Positions 1 to 8,700 of a stretch of DNA of 18,992 nucleotides are shown one piece after another; the first letter of the stretch is position 1; each line of letters starts with the position of its first letter. The stretch spans positions 1 through 18,992 of the forward strand of contig DASUSH010000085.1 in the NCBI GenBank assembly GCA_036375215.1, given 5' to 3'. Source of the stretch: DASUSH01 sp036375215 (GTDB lineage Bacteria; Actinomycetota; Thermoleophilia; Solirubrobacterales; 70-9). The notes below the pieces were generated by a model. That model had not been told where the DNA came from, made no database searches, and saw only the letters and a program-made list of their open reading frames with translations. Both the position numbers and the translations under genes were made by a program.

Positions 1-530
1 CCGGGTCCGGCCTCACGATGCAGCGCAAGCGGTACCGGGTGAACGTCCCGGCCGGCGTCGGCAACGGCACGCGCATCCGGCTCGCCGGCAAGGGCGAGGA
101 CGGCCCGCTCGGCGGGCCTCCCGGCGATCTCTTCGTGACGACTCGGGTCGCGCCGTCGCCGGTCTTCAAGCGCCGTCCCGACGGCAACCTCGAGGTACGG
201 GTGCCGGTGACGGTCGCCGAGGCGATCGAGGGCGCGACCGTCGAGGTTCCGACCCTCCGCGGCACGAAGCGCATCCGGATCTCGCCGGGCACGCAGCACG
301 GGACGGTTCAGCGCCTGCGCGGCGAGGGGCCGGCTAAGCCGAACAACCGCGTCCGCGGCGACATCCACTACCGAATCGAGATCGAGGTCCCGAAGGACCT
401 GACCGGCGAGCAGAAGCGCGCTCTGGGCGAGTTCGCGAAGACCTTGAACGACCGCGATCCGAGAGCTCAGCTATTGCGCGAAGCGGGCCGCGATCGGTCC
501 GGAGACGAGGGCAAGGTAGGCGCGAGGTGA
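1..530 (+). CDS. dnaJ: DnaJ co-chaperone, C-terminal part (5' end outside window)
   Basis: J-protein that delivers unfolded clients to DnaK and stimulates its ATPase in the cytosol. The reading frame (from base 3) is open to the window edge, so the J domain and Gly/Phe linker lie upstream. What is visible is the substrate-binding C-terminal region: it opens with GSGLT just before RYRVNVPAGV, which resembles the end of the last CxxCxGxG zinc-finger repeat in actinobacterial DnaJ1 proteins, followed by the two beta-barrel domains (GTRIRLAGKGEDG, GDLFV, VPTLRGTKRIRI, GDIHYRIEIEVP). The TGA stop is 4 bases before the hspR start, consistent with the usual dnaK-grpE-dnaJ-hspR operon. The ATG at 18 lies inside the conserved domain and is not the true start. 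The zinc finger itself cannot be confirmed from here. Confidence 0.93.
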   Translation, partial: GSGLTMQRKRYRVNVPAGVGNGTRIRLAGKGEDGPLGGPPGDLFVTTRVAPSPVFKRRPDGNLEVRVPVTVAEAIEGATVEVPTLRGTKRIRISPGTQHGTVQRLRGEGPAKPNNRVRGDIHYRIEIEVPKDLTGEQKRALGEFAKTLNDRDPRAQLLREAGRDRSGDEGKVGAR

Positions 531-534
531 TCGT

Positions 535-1008
535 TTGAGCAGGCGCAAGTCCGTCCGGATCGCGCAGACCCGCGGCGTCTTCATGATCTCGGTCGCCGCC
601 GAGCTCGCGGACATGCACCCGCAGACGCTGCGGATGTACGAGGTCAAGGGCCTCATCAACCCGAAACGCTCGCCCAAGGGGACCCGGCTCTACTCCCAGG
701 AGGACGTCGAGCGGCTGCGCGAGATCCAGCGCCTCACGAACGAGGAGGGCCTCAACCTCGCGGGCGTCGAGACCGTGCTGGACCTCGAGGAGCGGATGGA
801 GAAGATGCGCGCCGAGGTGGAGCGGCTCCGCGAGCGCGCCGCCCGCATGGAGCAGGAGATGGAGCGCGAGATCGAGAAGGTCCGCCGCTCCTTCCGCGCC
901 GAGATCGTCCCCTACGGCGCCTACCAAACCGCGGAGATCGTGCCCCCCGACGGGGAAGGCTCCGTGCGCATCCCGGTCGAGCGGCCGCATAGATCTAAGT
1001 CGAAGTGA
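535..1008 (+). CDS. hspR: HspR, MerR-family heat-shock repressor
   Basis: Transcriptional repressor of the dnaK operon and clpB in Actinobacteria; in the known family it binds HAIR operators with DnaK as co-repressor. The 157-residue product has a MerR winged helix-turn-helix at about residues 17-85 (FMISVAAELADMHPQTLRMYE, then KGTRLYSQEDVERL), followed by a charged coiled coil at about 85-120 and a short tail. The start is TTG at 535, 4 bases after the dnaJ stop, with GAGGTG inside the end of dnaJ as a plausible ribosome site. The only internal ATG alternative near the front (583) would begin inside the HTH. The stop codon lies inside the inverted repeat that precedes clpB, so gene and operator overlap. 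Identity is strong from sequence and context; the need for DnaK as co-repressor is taken from the family. Confidence 0.95.
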   Translation: MSRRKSVRIAQTRGVFMISVAAELADMHPQTLRMYEVKGLINPKRSPKGTRLYSQEDVERLREIQRLTNEEGLNLAGVETVLDLEERMEKMRAEVERLRERAARMEQEMEREIEKVRRSFRAEIVPYGAYQTAEIVPPDGEGSVRIPVERPHRSKSK

Positions 1009-1016
1009 CTTAGATC
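992..1016 (+). promoter_or_regulatory. HAIR-like HspR operator upstream of clpB
   Basis: A perfect inverted repeat with 9-base arms, GATCTAAGT and ACTTAGATC, separated by exactly 7 bases. The established HspR operator (HAIR) is CTTGAGT-N7-ACTCAAG. Spacing and the inner TnAGT/ACTnA core match, while 3 of 7 positions per arm differ. It overlaps the hspR stop codon and ends 19 bases before the clpB start, covering the expected -35 and spacer of the clpB promoter. Position and geometry make HspR control of clpB very likely. Confidence 0.85.
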
Positions 1017-1021
1017 CATGC

Positions 1022-1027
1022 TAAGAT
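1022..1027 (+). promoter_or_regulatory. Probable clpB -10 box (leaderless promoter)
   Basis: TAAGAT lies 8 bases before the clpB ATG. No Shine-Dalgarno-like sequence lies between, so transcription would begin at or next to the start codon. The HAIR repeat ends 5 bases upstream of the box, so bound HspR would block RNA polymerase. No clear -35 box is visible. Confidence 0.55.
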
Positions 1028-1035
1028 AGTTCGCG

Positions 1036-3642
<2,607 letters not shown>

Positions 3643-3650
3643 ACCGCGGG

Positions 3651-4769
3651 TCAGGCCGGCGTTCGGTCCCTGTCGCGCCGTGCGATCCCGGCGTCGGCAG
3701 CGCCCTCCTCCAGCCGCTCGATCCCGTAGGCCTCGACCGGTCCGACCGCGCCCTTGGCCTCGATCGGGGTCTCGGCGGCGGTGATCGCGGCCCAGGCGAG
3801 CATGCCGGCGGTGAAGTCGTAGCCGTCGGCGCCCGCGAGGTCGACCGAGGCGAGGACGTCGCCGGCGGCGTCGAGCGCCTCGCCGACGATGTAGGAGCCG
3901 GACTTCGCGCGCTGCTCGGCCGACGGGCCGCCGGTCGAGCCCTTGACGAAGCGGCCGATCAGGGCGCCGGCGCCGGCCTTCGCTCCCGGGACCTTGAACA
4001 GGCCGCTCATCGCGGCCGAGCCTGCCGACATCGCCTTCGAGCGGCTCCCGAACCAGCCCAGGTAGGCGTCGACGTCCGTGAGCCGTGGGAACGAGGCCGG
4101 CAGCGTGAAGTGCTCGGAGGCGGCGGCGGAGATCGCCTGGCGCCGCTTGCCCGCCGCGTAGAACTCGCGGACCCGCTTGGCCCCGCGCTCGGTGACGATG
4201 CGCCCGCCGCGGTAGGCGTAGCCGGGCTCGATCAGCGCGCCCGCCGCCGACGCCCTGGTGCCGCCGCTCGGGCCGAACGGGCCGGTCGTGAAGTAGGCCG
4301 TGCGGACCTTGGTCGCGGCCTCGCCCGCCTCGGTCAGGGCGAGCGCCCCGGCGAGGTTGCCGGGAACCCAGTCGTAGCCCATCGCGGTCAGGAGCGTCGC
4401 GCCGAACCGCCGGGCGGGCGCGGCCCATTCCTCGAAGACGCGGCGGATGAAGGCCGGCTCCCCGGTCGAGTCGATGTACGTGGCGCCGGCCTCGACGGCC
4501 GCCTCGAGAGCCGCCTCGCCGTAGCGCGCGAACGGGCCGACGGTCGTGATCAGCACGTCGTCCGCCTCGACGAGCGAGCGCACGGAGAACGGGTCGGCGA
4601 CGTCGGCGGTCGCGGTCTCCAGGTCGCCGCCGAGAGCGTCGGCGAGGCGCCTCAGCTTGACGCCGCTGCGGCCCGCCAGGACCGGCTTCGCGCCGCGGTC
4701 GACGAGCGCGCGCGCCGTCAGCTCGCCCGTGTACCCCGTCGCGCCGTAGAGGACGATTCGCCCAGGCAT
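3651..4769 (-). CDS. Saccharopine dehydrogenase-like NAD(P)-binding oxidoreductase
   Basis: A 372-residue protein with an N-terminal Rossmann fold marked by GATGYTG (residues 9-15), then TTVGPFARYGEAALEAAVEAG and AGATYIDSTGE, which are hallmarks of the saccharopine-dehydrogenase-like NADP-binding superfamily. That family includes mycobacterial trans-acting enoyl reductases acting in lipid synthesis and many uncharacterised members. The substrate cannot be inferred, and true saccharopine dehydrogenase activity is unlikely. I chose ATG at 4769: a TAGTGT box lies 8 bases upstream, and a longer GTG start at 4781 would fall inside that box. The gene is divergent from the GT4 glycosyltransferase, sharing a 39-base intergenic region, and convergent with clpB. 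Confidence 0.82.
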   Translation of the reverse strand: MPGRIVLYGATGYTGELTARALVDRGAKPVLAGRSGVKLRRLADALGGDLETATADVADPFSVRSLVEADDVLITTVGPFARYGEAALEAAVEAGATYIDSTGEPAFIRRVFEEWAAPARRFGATLLTAMGYDWVPGNLAGALALTEAGEAATKVRTAYFTTGPFGPSGGTRASAAGALIEPGYAYRGGRIVTERGAKRVREFYAAGKRRQAISAAASEHFTLPASFPRLTDVDAYLGWFGSRSKAMSAGSAAMSGLFKVPGAKAGAGALIGRFVKGSTGGPSAEQRAKSGSYIVGEALDAAGDVLASVDLAGADGYDFTAGMLAWAAITAAETPIEAKGAVGPVEAYGIERLEEGAADAGIARRDRDRTPA

Positions 4770-4777
4770 CGCTCCGC

Positions 4778-4783
4778 ACACTA
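4778..4783 (-). promoter_or_regulatory. Probable -10 box for the saccharopine dehydrogenase-like gene
   Basis: On the minus strand TAGTGT stands 8 bases before the ATG at 4769. This fits the TANNNT-then-start pattern seen elsewhere in the window and argues for a leaderless transcript starting at 4769. Confidence 0.45.
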
Positions 4784-4792
4784 CCCCCCGCC

Positions 4793-4798
4793 TACCCT
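4793..4798 (+). promoter_or_regulatory. Probable -10 box for the GT4 gene at 4809
   Basis: TACCCT lies 10 bases before the ATG at 4809. It sits back to back with the divergent box at 4778-4783, so the two promoters overlap in under 25 bases. The upstream ATG at 4800 would be only one base from this box, which argues against that start. Confidence 0.4.
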
Positions 4799-4808
4799 CA
4801 TGCGCTCC

Positions 4809-5888
4809 ATGCGCGTCGGAATCTCATCGTGGTGGTTCAACCGCGGCCAGGCCGTGGTCGGCCGGCACCTGCGCTCGGCCTTCGACTCGCTCGGACACGA
4901 GACGCGCGTCCTCGCCCGCCCCACGCGGGGCGGGAACATCCGCCCGGCCTTCATCGACCGGACGGGGGTCTGGGACCAGCCCGGGGTCACCGAGGCGTCC
5001 GACTACCTGATCCCCGAGCGCGAGCTGCTCGACTGGGCGCGCGAGACCGGGATCGAGGTCGCCTGCTTCGACCAGAACTACCAGTTCGACGAGATCGCGG
5101 CCCTGCGCGCGAGCGGCGTCCGCACGGTCGGCCGCTTCGTCTGGGAGCAGTTCTCGGCGGAGCACGTCGAGGGCGCGAAGCGGGCGTTCGACGTCGTCTA
5201 CTCCATGCACGCCGCCGAGCGGGAGCGCTACGCCGGCCTGGGCATCGAGAGCCCGCGGGTCCACTGGGGGGTGCACCCCGAGCTGCTCGAGTTCCCGGCG
5301 CCGCCGAAGGAGAAAGGGCTCGTGCGATTCATGTTCCCCGGCGGATTCATGTCGAAGCGCAAGCCGATCGGCCCGGTCCTGGAGGCGTTCCGGCAGACGC
5401 GCGACGAGCGCTTCAGGCTGATCGTCAAGGCCCAGGTGGACCGCAAGGCGCCGAAGGTCGAGAAGGCGGCGAAGCGCGACAGCCGGATCGAGCTGATCAC
5501 CGAGGACCTGCCGACGGACGAGCACCTGCGGCTCTTCGCCTCCGCCCACGTGTCGCTCGCGCCGAGCCGCTGGGAGGGGCTCGGCCTGCACCTCTACGAG
5601 GCGATGGCCTTCGCGATCCCGACGGTGGTCAACGACAGCGCGCCGATGAACGAGGTCGTCCGCGACGGCGAGAACGGCCTGCTCGTGCGCCCGGTGCCCG
5701 ACGGGGAGGCGAAGTCGGGCATCCCCGCCTACGGCGTCGATCCGGCGGACCTCGCCGCGGCGATCGAGCGCCTCGGCGACGACGCGCTGCTCGCCCGGCT
5801 CACCGCGGGCACGCGCGCGGCGCGCGAGGCCTGGAACTGGGAGCGGACGAAGGGCGATCTCGCCGCGCTCCTCGAGCGGGTCGCCTGA
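4809..5888 (+). CDS. GT4-type glycosyltransferase (GT-B fold)
   Basis: A 359-residue glycosyltransferase. The C-terminal half carries the nucleotide-sugar binding signature of retaining GT4 enzymes, the E-x7-E motif in SRWEGLGLHLYEAMAFAIPTV (E256 and E264), followed by MNEVVRDGENGLLV. The N-terminal half begins MRVGISSWWFNRGQAVVGRHL, the first Rossmann strand of the acceptor domain. Donor and acceptor are unknown; a cell-surface glycan or glycolipid is a guess. I chose ATG 4809 rather than 4800 because the paralogue at 18760 begins at the same residue (MRIGIVSKWFDRGQ) and because of the -10 spacing. In an ungapped alignment I count 47 identities over the 77 residues of the paralogue that are visible. 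No membrane segment or signal peptide is seen. Confidence 0.87.
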   Translation: MRVGISSWWFNRGQAVVGRHLRSAFDSLGHETRVLARPTRGGNIRPAFIDRTGVWDQPGVTEASDYLIPERELLDWARETGIEVACFDQNYQFDEIAALRASGVRTVGRFVWEQFSAEHVEGAKRAFDVVYSMHAAERERYAGLGIESPRVHWGVHPELLEFPAPPKEKGLVRFMFPGGFMSKRKPIGPVLEAFRQTRDERFRLIVKAQVDRKAPKVEKAAKRDSRIELITEDLPTDEHLRLFASAHVSLAPSRWEGLGLHLYEAMAFAIPTVVNDSAPMNEVVRDGENGLLVRPVPDGEAKSGIPAYGVDPADLAAAIERLGDDALLARLTAGTRAAREAWNWERTKGDLAALLERVA

Positions 5889-5917
5889 GGGACCGTTCAC
5901 GAGCCACCGACTCGGGG

Positions 5918-5923
5918 TAGGTT
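5918..5923 (+). promoter_or_regulatory. Probable -10 box for the baeRF-like gene
   Basis: TAGGTT lies 7 bases before the ATG at 5931. A GGAGGGG tract lies directly against the ATG, too close for a normal ribosome site. A longer TTG start at 5922 would overlap this box, so ATG 5931 is preferred. Confidence 0.45.
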
Positions 5924-5930
5924 GGAGGGG

Positions 5931-7097
5931 ATGAGGCTGCCGAGCGCCGAGGCTCTGAAGGGGCTGGTCGGGTGGGAAGCCCCGTACGGCGTCCTCTCCG
6001 TCTACGTCGCGATCGATCCGGGCGATCGCGGCGGCGCGTGGAAGATCGCGCTGCGCGACCAGATCGACGCGGCGGTCGAGGCGGCGGACGCGGCGGACCG
6101 CGCCCAGGAGATCGCGATCAAGGCGACGGCCGCCCGGATCCGCGAGCGCTTCGAGCCGTCGACGCCACCGAGCGGGCGGATGCAGATCGGGTTCGTCGCC
6201 TGCGCCCCCAAGCCGGCCGGCGAGGTGCCCGAGGAGTGGTTCGCGGTCCAGTTCCCCGTCGAGCGCACCCGGGTCGCCTACGGCAGACGCCCGAACCTCC
6301 GCCGGCTGGCCGAGATCGTCGACGACGGGCGCCCGCGCGCCGTCGTGGCGCTCTCCTCCGAGCGGGTGCGGCTGTTCGAATGGCGCCACGGCGAGGTCAC
6401 CGAGCTCGCCGAGCGCGAGCTCGAGCTCCTCGAGGCCGAGTGGCGCGAGCGCAAGGCGCCACGGATGCGCGACCCGGCGAGCGGCCACGCGGTCAGCTCC
6501 GCGGGTCGCGATCAGCACGACCAGCGGCTCGACCAGCACCGCAAGCGCTTCCTCAAGGGGAGCGCCGCGGCCGCTCGCGCCGCGCTCGGCGACGGCGCCG
6601 CGGACGAGCTCCTCTGCATCGGCGACCCGGGTCTCTGCGAGGCGTTTCTCGGCGGCTGGGACTCGCCGCCGCGCGACGTCACGGTCGAGCCCGCCGACGT
6701 GATCACCGAGCCGGCCGCGGTGATCGCCGAGCGGGCGACGGCGAAGCTCGTCGAAGCCGACGCGGCGCGCGACGCCGAGCTCGTCGAGCGGGCGCTCGGC
6801 GCCGCTCAGGCGGCGGGCGGCGCGGGCGCGCTCGGGCTCACCGAGACCGCACGGGCCCTCGCCCGCGGCCAGGTCGAGCGCCTGCTCATCGACGCCGACC
6901 GCGAGATTCCCGCCGACGGCATCGACGACGGCCTGCGGGCCGAGCTCGAGGCGGTGAGCCCGCTCCCCTCGGGAGGCCTCGACGAGTGGATCGTCGAGGA
7001 GGCGATCCGGACCTCGGCCGCGATCACCGCGATCCGCGCCCAGCCCGCCGAGCGGCTCGCCGAGCACGGCGGCGTCGGCGCTCTCCTGCGCTACTAG
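5931..7097 (+). CDS. Bacterial eRF1-like (baeRF/VLRF1-type) protein, putative peptidyl-tRNA release or rescue factor
   Basis: A 388-residue protein with the layout of the bacterial homologues of archaeo-eukaryotic release factor eRF1 and Vms1. There is an N-terminal domain (GVLSVYVAIDPGDRG), a middle RNase H-like domain starting around residue 136 (AVVALSSERVRLFEW), and a C-terminal L7Ae-like domain ending in GGVGALLRY, a typical end for the group. Such proteins are proposed to release or hydrolyse peptidyl-tRNA on stalled ribosomes. The eRF1 GGQ loop would fall near AGRDQHDQRLDQHRKRF (from A191). No GGQ is present, but Gln195, Gln198 and Gln202 are. The subfamily is uncertain. It lies 42 bases after the GT4 gene behind its own promoter. 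Its TAG stop overlaps the stop of the convergent gene in a shared CTAG. Confidence 0.65.
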   Translation: MRLPSAEALKGLVGWEAPYGVLSVYVAIDPGDRGGAWKIALRDQIDAAVEAADAADRAQEIAIKATAARIRERFEPSTPPSGRMQIGFVACAPKPAGEVPEEWFAVQFPVERTRVAYGRRPNLRRLAEIVDDGRPRAVVALSSERVRLFEWRHGEVTELAERELELLEAEWRERKAPRMRDPASGHAVSSAGRDQHDQRLDQHRKRFLKGSAAAARAALGDGAADELLCIGDPGLCEAFLGGWDSPPRDVTVEPADVITEPAAVIAERATAKLVEADAARDAELVERALGAAQAAGGAGALGLTETARALARGQVERLLIDADREIPADGIDDGLRAELEAVSPLPSGGLDEWIVEEAIRTSAAITAIRAQPAERLAEHGGVGALLRY

Positions 7098-7690
7098 ACG
7101 CTCGGCTGGACCTCGATCAGCCGCAGCGGCAGGTCGAGCCGGGAACGCAGGTCGGCGAGCGTCCGGGCGCCGGCTCCCTTGCCCTCGACGGGCTCGGCGA
7201 CGACGATCGCCTCGTCGGCGGCGAACTCGCGCAGGGTGTCCTCGACGGCCTGCACGGGATCGGCGTCGCCGACGCTCCCGCGGGCCTCGACGCCGGCGGC
7301 GGCCAGGCTGCCGAGGGAGAGCACGAGGCGGCGCTGCGCCTGCTCACGGGCCTTGCGAAGGTCGTCGGCCCAGTGGTCGAGGCCGCGGTTGAAGGCGGGG
7401 GCGAGGACGAGGACGTCGGTGCCGACGGCGGCGCTCTGGGCGACCGACGCGGCCGCGTCGGGCTCCTCGATCGCGACCAGGGCGACGACGAGCAGGCGGT
7501 AGCGGTGGTCGGCGGCGGCCGCGACCTCGATCCGGCGCTCCGGGTGCATCCGGGCGACGACGAACACCAGGATCGCGCCGACCAGCGCTCCGACCGCGAC
7601 GCCGAGGCCCGGTCCGGCCACGAGGAAGCCGGCCGCGATCGGCACCGCGATCGCGATGACGATCAGCGGCAGGAGCCAGGCGCGGATCAT
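7094..7690 (-). CDS. Membrane-anchored protein with a USP-like cytoplasmic domain (uncharacterised)
   Basis: A 198-residue protein. Two hydrophobic helices occupy about residues 5-24 and 27-46 with a very short loop, forming a hairpin anchor. The rest is soluble and alternates beta-strand and helix segments (RLLVVALVAIEE, TDVLVLAPAFN, EAIVVAEPVEG, LRLIEVQP), a pattern resembling a Universal Stress Protein/Rossmann-like fold, but no clear nucleotide-binding motif such as G-2x-G-9x-G(S/T) is visible. The start ATG follows the stop of the methyltransferase gene by 12 bases, so the two are almost certainly co-transcribed. The terminal residues LIEVQPSV end in the CTAG shared with the convergent baeRF-like gene. 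The function is unknown and the USP comparison is tentative. Confidence 0.6.
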   Translation of the reverse strand: MIRAWLLPLIVIAIAVPIAAGFLVAGPGLGVAVGALVGAILVFVVARMHPERRIEVAAAADHRYRLLVVALVAIEEPDAAASVAQSAAVGTDVLVLAPAFNRGLDHWADDLRKAREQAQRRLVLSLGSLAAAGVEARGSVGDADPVQAVEDTLREFAADEAIVVAEPVEGKGAGARTLADLRSRLDLPLRLIEVQPSV

Positions 7691-7702
7691 CCCGGCACGC
7701 CC

Positions 7703-8341
7703 CTACGGCGCTTGAGCCAGGCGGGCCTCGCCGCGGATCAGCGGCTTCACGATCGGCGGCGCCTTCGGCAGCTCCCCCTGCTCCTGCTCCGCCGCCTCGA
7801 GCCCGGAAGCGGAGAGCGTCGCGGCCGTGTCGCGGTTCGGGTGGCACCCGGCGGCGAGCCAGCCCCATGGACGCTCGAGTCGGTCCTGCCAGCGAGCGAC
7901 CCGGGTGTCATCCGAGCGGACGTGCTCGATGTAGAGCAGGCGCCCGCCGGGGCGCAGCACCCTCGCGACCTCCTCGACCACGCGCTCGGGCTCCGCGACG
8001 GTGCACAGGCAGAGCGTCGAGACGACCGTGTCGAAGCTCGAGTCCTCGAACGGGAGGCTCTCGGCGCCCGCCTCGACCACCTCGGACGAGCCGGCCGCCG
8101 GTGGCTCGGCCTCGAGCCGCGAACGCAGCCGGCGGGCCATGTGGGGGTCGGGCTCGGTGAGCACCAGCTCGGAGACGCCGGGCGGGTAGTGGCCGAGATT
8201 GAGGCCGGTCCCGGCGCCGAGCTCGAGCGTGCGGCCGCTCGCGGAAGCGACCAGGTCCGCGCGCATGTCGCGCAACCCCGCATCCTCGGTCGAAGCCATC
8301 AGCCGGTCGTAGATCGCCGCGAAGAATCGATGTCCGCTCAT
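7703..8341 (-). CDS. Class I SAM-dependent methyltransferase, METTL7-like
   Basis: A 212-residue methyltransferase. SAM motif I is LELGAGTG (39-46), the motif II acidic region is LTEPDP, and there are AGAESLPFEDSSFDTVV and RVLRPGGRLLYIEHV. The stretch STLCLCTV, then RVLRPGG, then EHV, then PWGWLAAGCHPNRDT closely resembles the arrangement in animal METTL7 proteins (thiol or lipid methyltransferases), in which a conserved GCxxxR follows the core. The substrate is therefore perhaps a small thiol or lipid, but this is inference from pattern alone; UbiE-like quinone methylation is an alternative. It heads a two-gene operon with the membrane-anchored gene downstream. An AGGAG 7 bases from the ATG can serve as ribosome site. 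It is divergent from the GYD gene. Confidence 0.85.
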   Translation of the reverse strand: MSGHRFFAAIYDRLMASTEDAGLRDMRADLVASASGRTLELGAGTGLNLGHYPPGVSELVLTEPDPHMARRLRSRLEAEPPAAGSSEVVEAGAESLPFEDSSFDTVVSTLCLCTVAEPERVVEEVARVLRPGGRLLYIEHVRSDDTRVARWQDRLERPWGWLAAGCHPNRDTAATLSASGLEAAEQEQGELPKAPPIVKPLIRGEARLAQAP

Positions 8342-8350
8342 AGATAGGCT

Positions 8351-8380
8351 CCTAACGGTCTCTCGGAGACCGACCCTAAC
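8351..8380 (+). promoter_or_regulatory. Dyad-symmetric element in the divergent intergenic region
   Basis: Between the divergent methyltransferase and GYD genes there is a perfect 7-base inverted repeat, CGGTCTC and GAGACCG, with a TCG centre (8356-8372). It is flanked by a direct repeat CCTAAC at 8351-8356 and 8375-8380. It lies in the overlapping promoter zone of both genes and could be an operator or, in RNA, a short hairpin. The binding factor is unknown. Confidence 0.4.
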
Positions 8381-8399
8381 AGCGAGGAGAGGAGGTCAG

Positions 8400-8681
8400 A
8401 TGCCGACATTCGTGATGCTCACGAACCTGACGCCGGACGGGGTCCGGACCCTGAAGAACAATCCGAACCGCGTCCAGGAGGTGAACAAGGAGGTCGAGCA
8501 GCTCGGCGCCAAGGTCGTCGACCAGTGGGCCACGCTCGGGCAGTTCGACTTCGTCTCGATCGTCGAGGCGCCCGATTCGGAGACGATGGCGAAGGTCTCG
8601 GTCGAGCTCGGCTCGCGCGGGACGATGACGAGCCAGACCCTGCCCGCGATTCCGGCCGGCGAGCTCGCCAGCTCCCTCTAG
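8400..8681 (+). CDS. GYD domain protein
   Basis: A 93-residue single-domain protein matching the GYD family in length and layout: MPTFVMLTNLTPDGVRTLKN at the start, LGAKVVDQWATLGQFDFVSIVEAPD in the middle (GQFDFV in the place of the family's GxYD), and VSVELGSRGTMTSQTLPAI at the end. The fold is ferredoxin-like and the biochemical role of the family is unknown. The start is an ATG with a good ribosome site (GGAGG about 5 bases upstream). It precedes purD by 19 bases on the same strand and is probably the first gene of the purD-purE-purB transcript. Confidence 0.88.
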   Translation: MPTFVMLTNLTPDGVRTLKNNPNRVQEVNKEVEQLGAKVVDQWATLGQFDFVSIVEAPDSETMAKVSVELGSRGTMTSQTLPAIPAGELASSL

Positions 8682-8700
8682 GGGCGAGGCGGGCACCGAT

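Noticed and set aside
4770..4781. GTG start at 4781 for the saccharopine-dehydrogenase-like gene
   Set aside because: It would add four non-conserved residues and place the start inside the likely -10 box; ATG 4769 directly precedes the GATGYTG strand.
5922..5930. TTG start at 5922 for the baeRF-like gene
   Set aside because: It overlaps the TAGGTT box; ATG 5931 has the spacing seen at the other leaderless genes.
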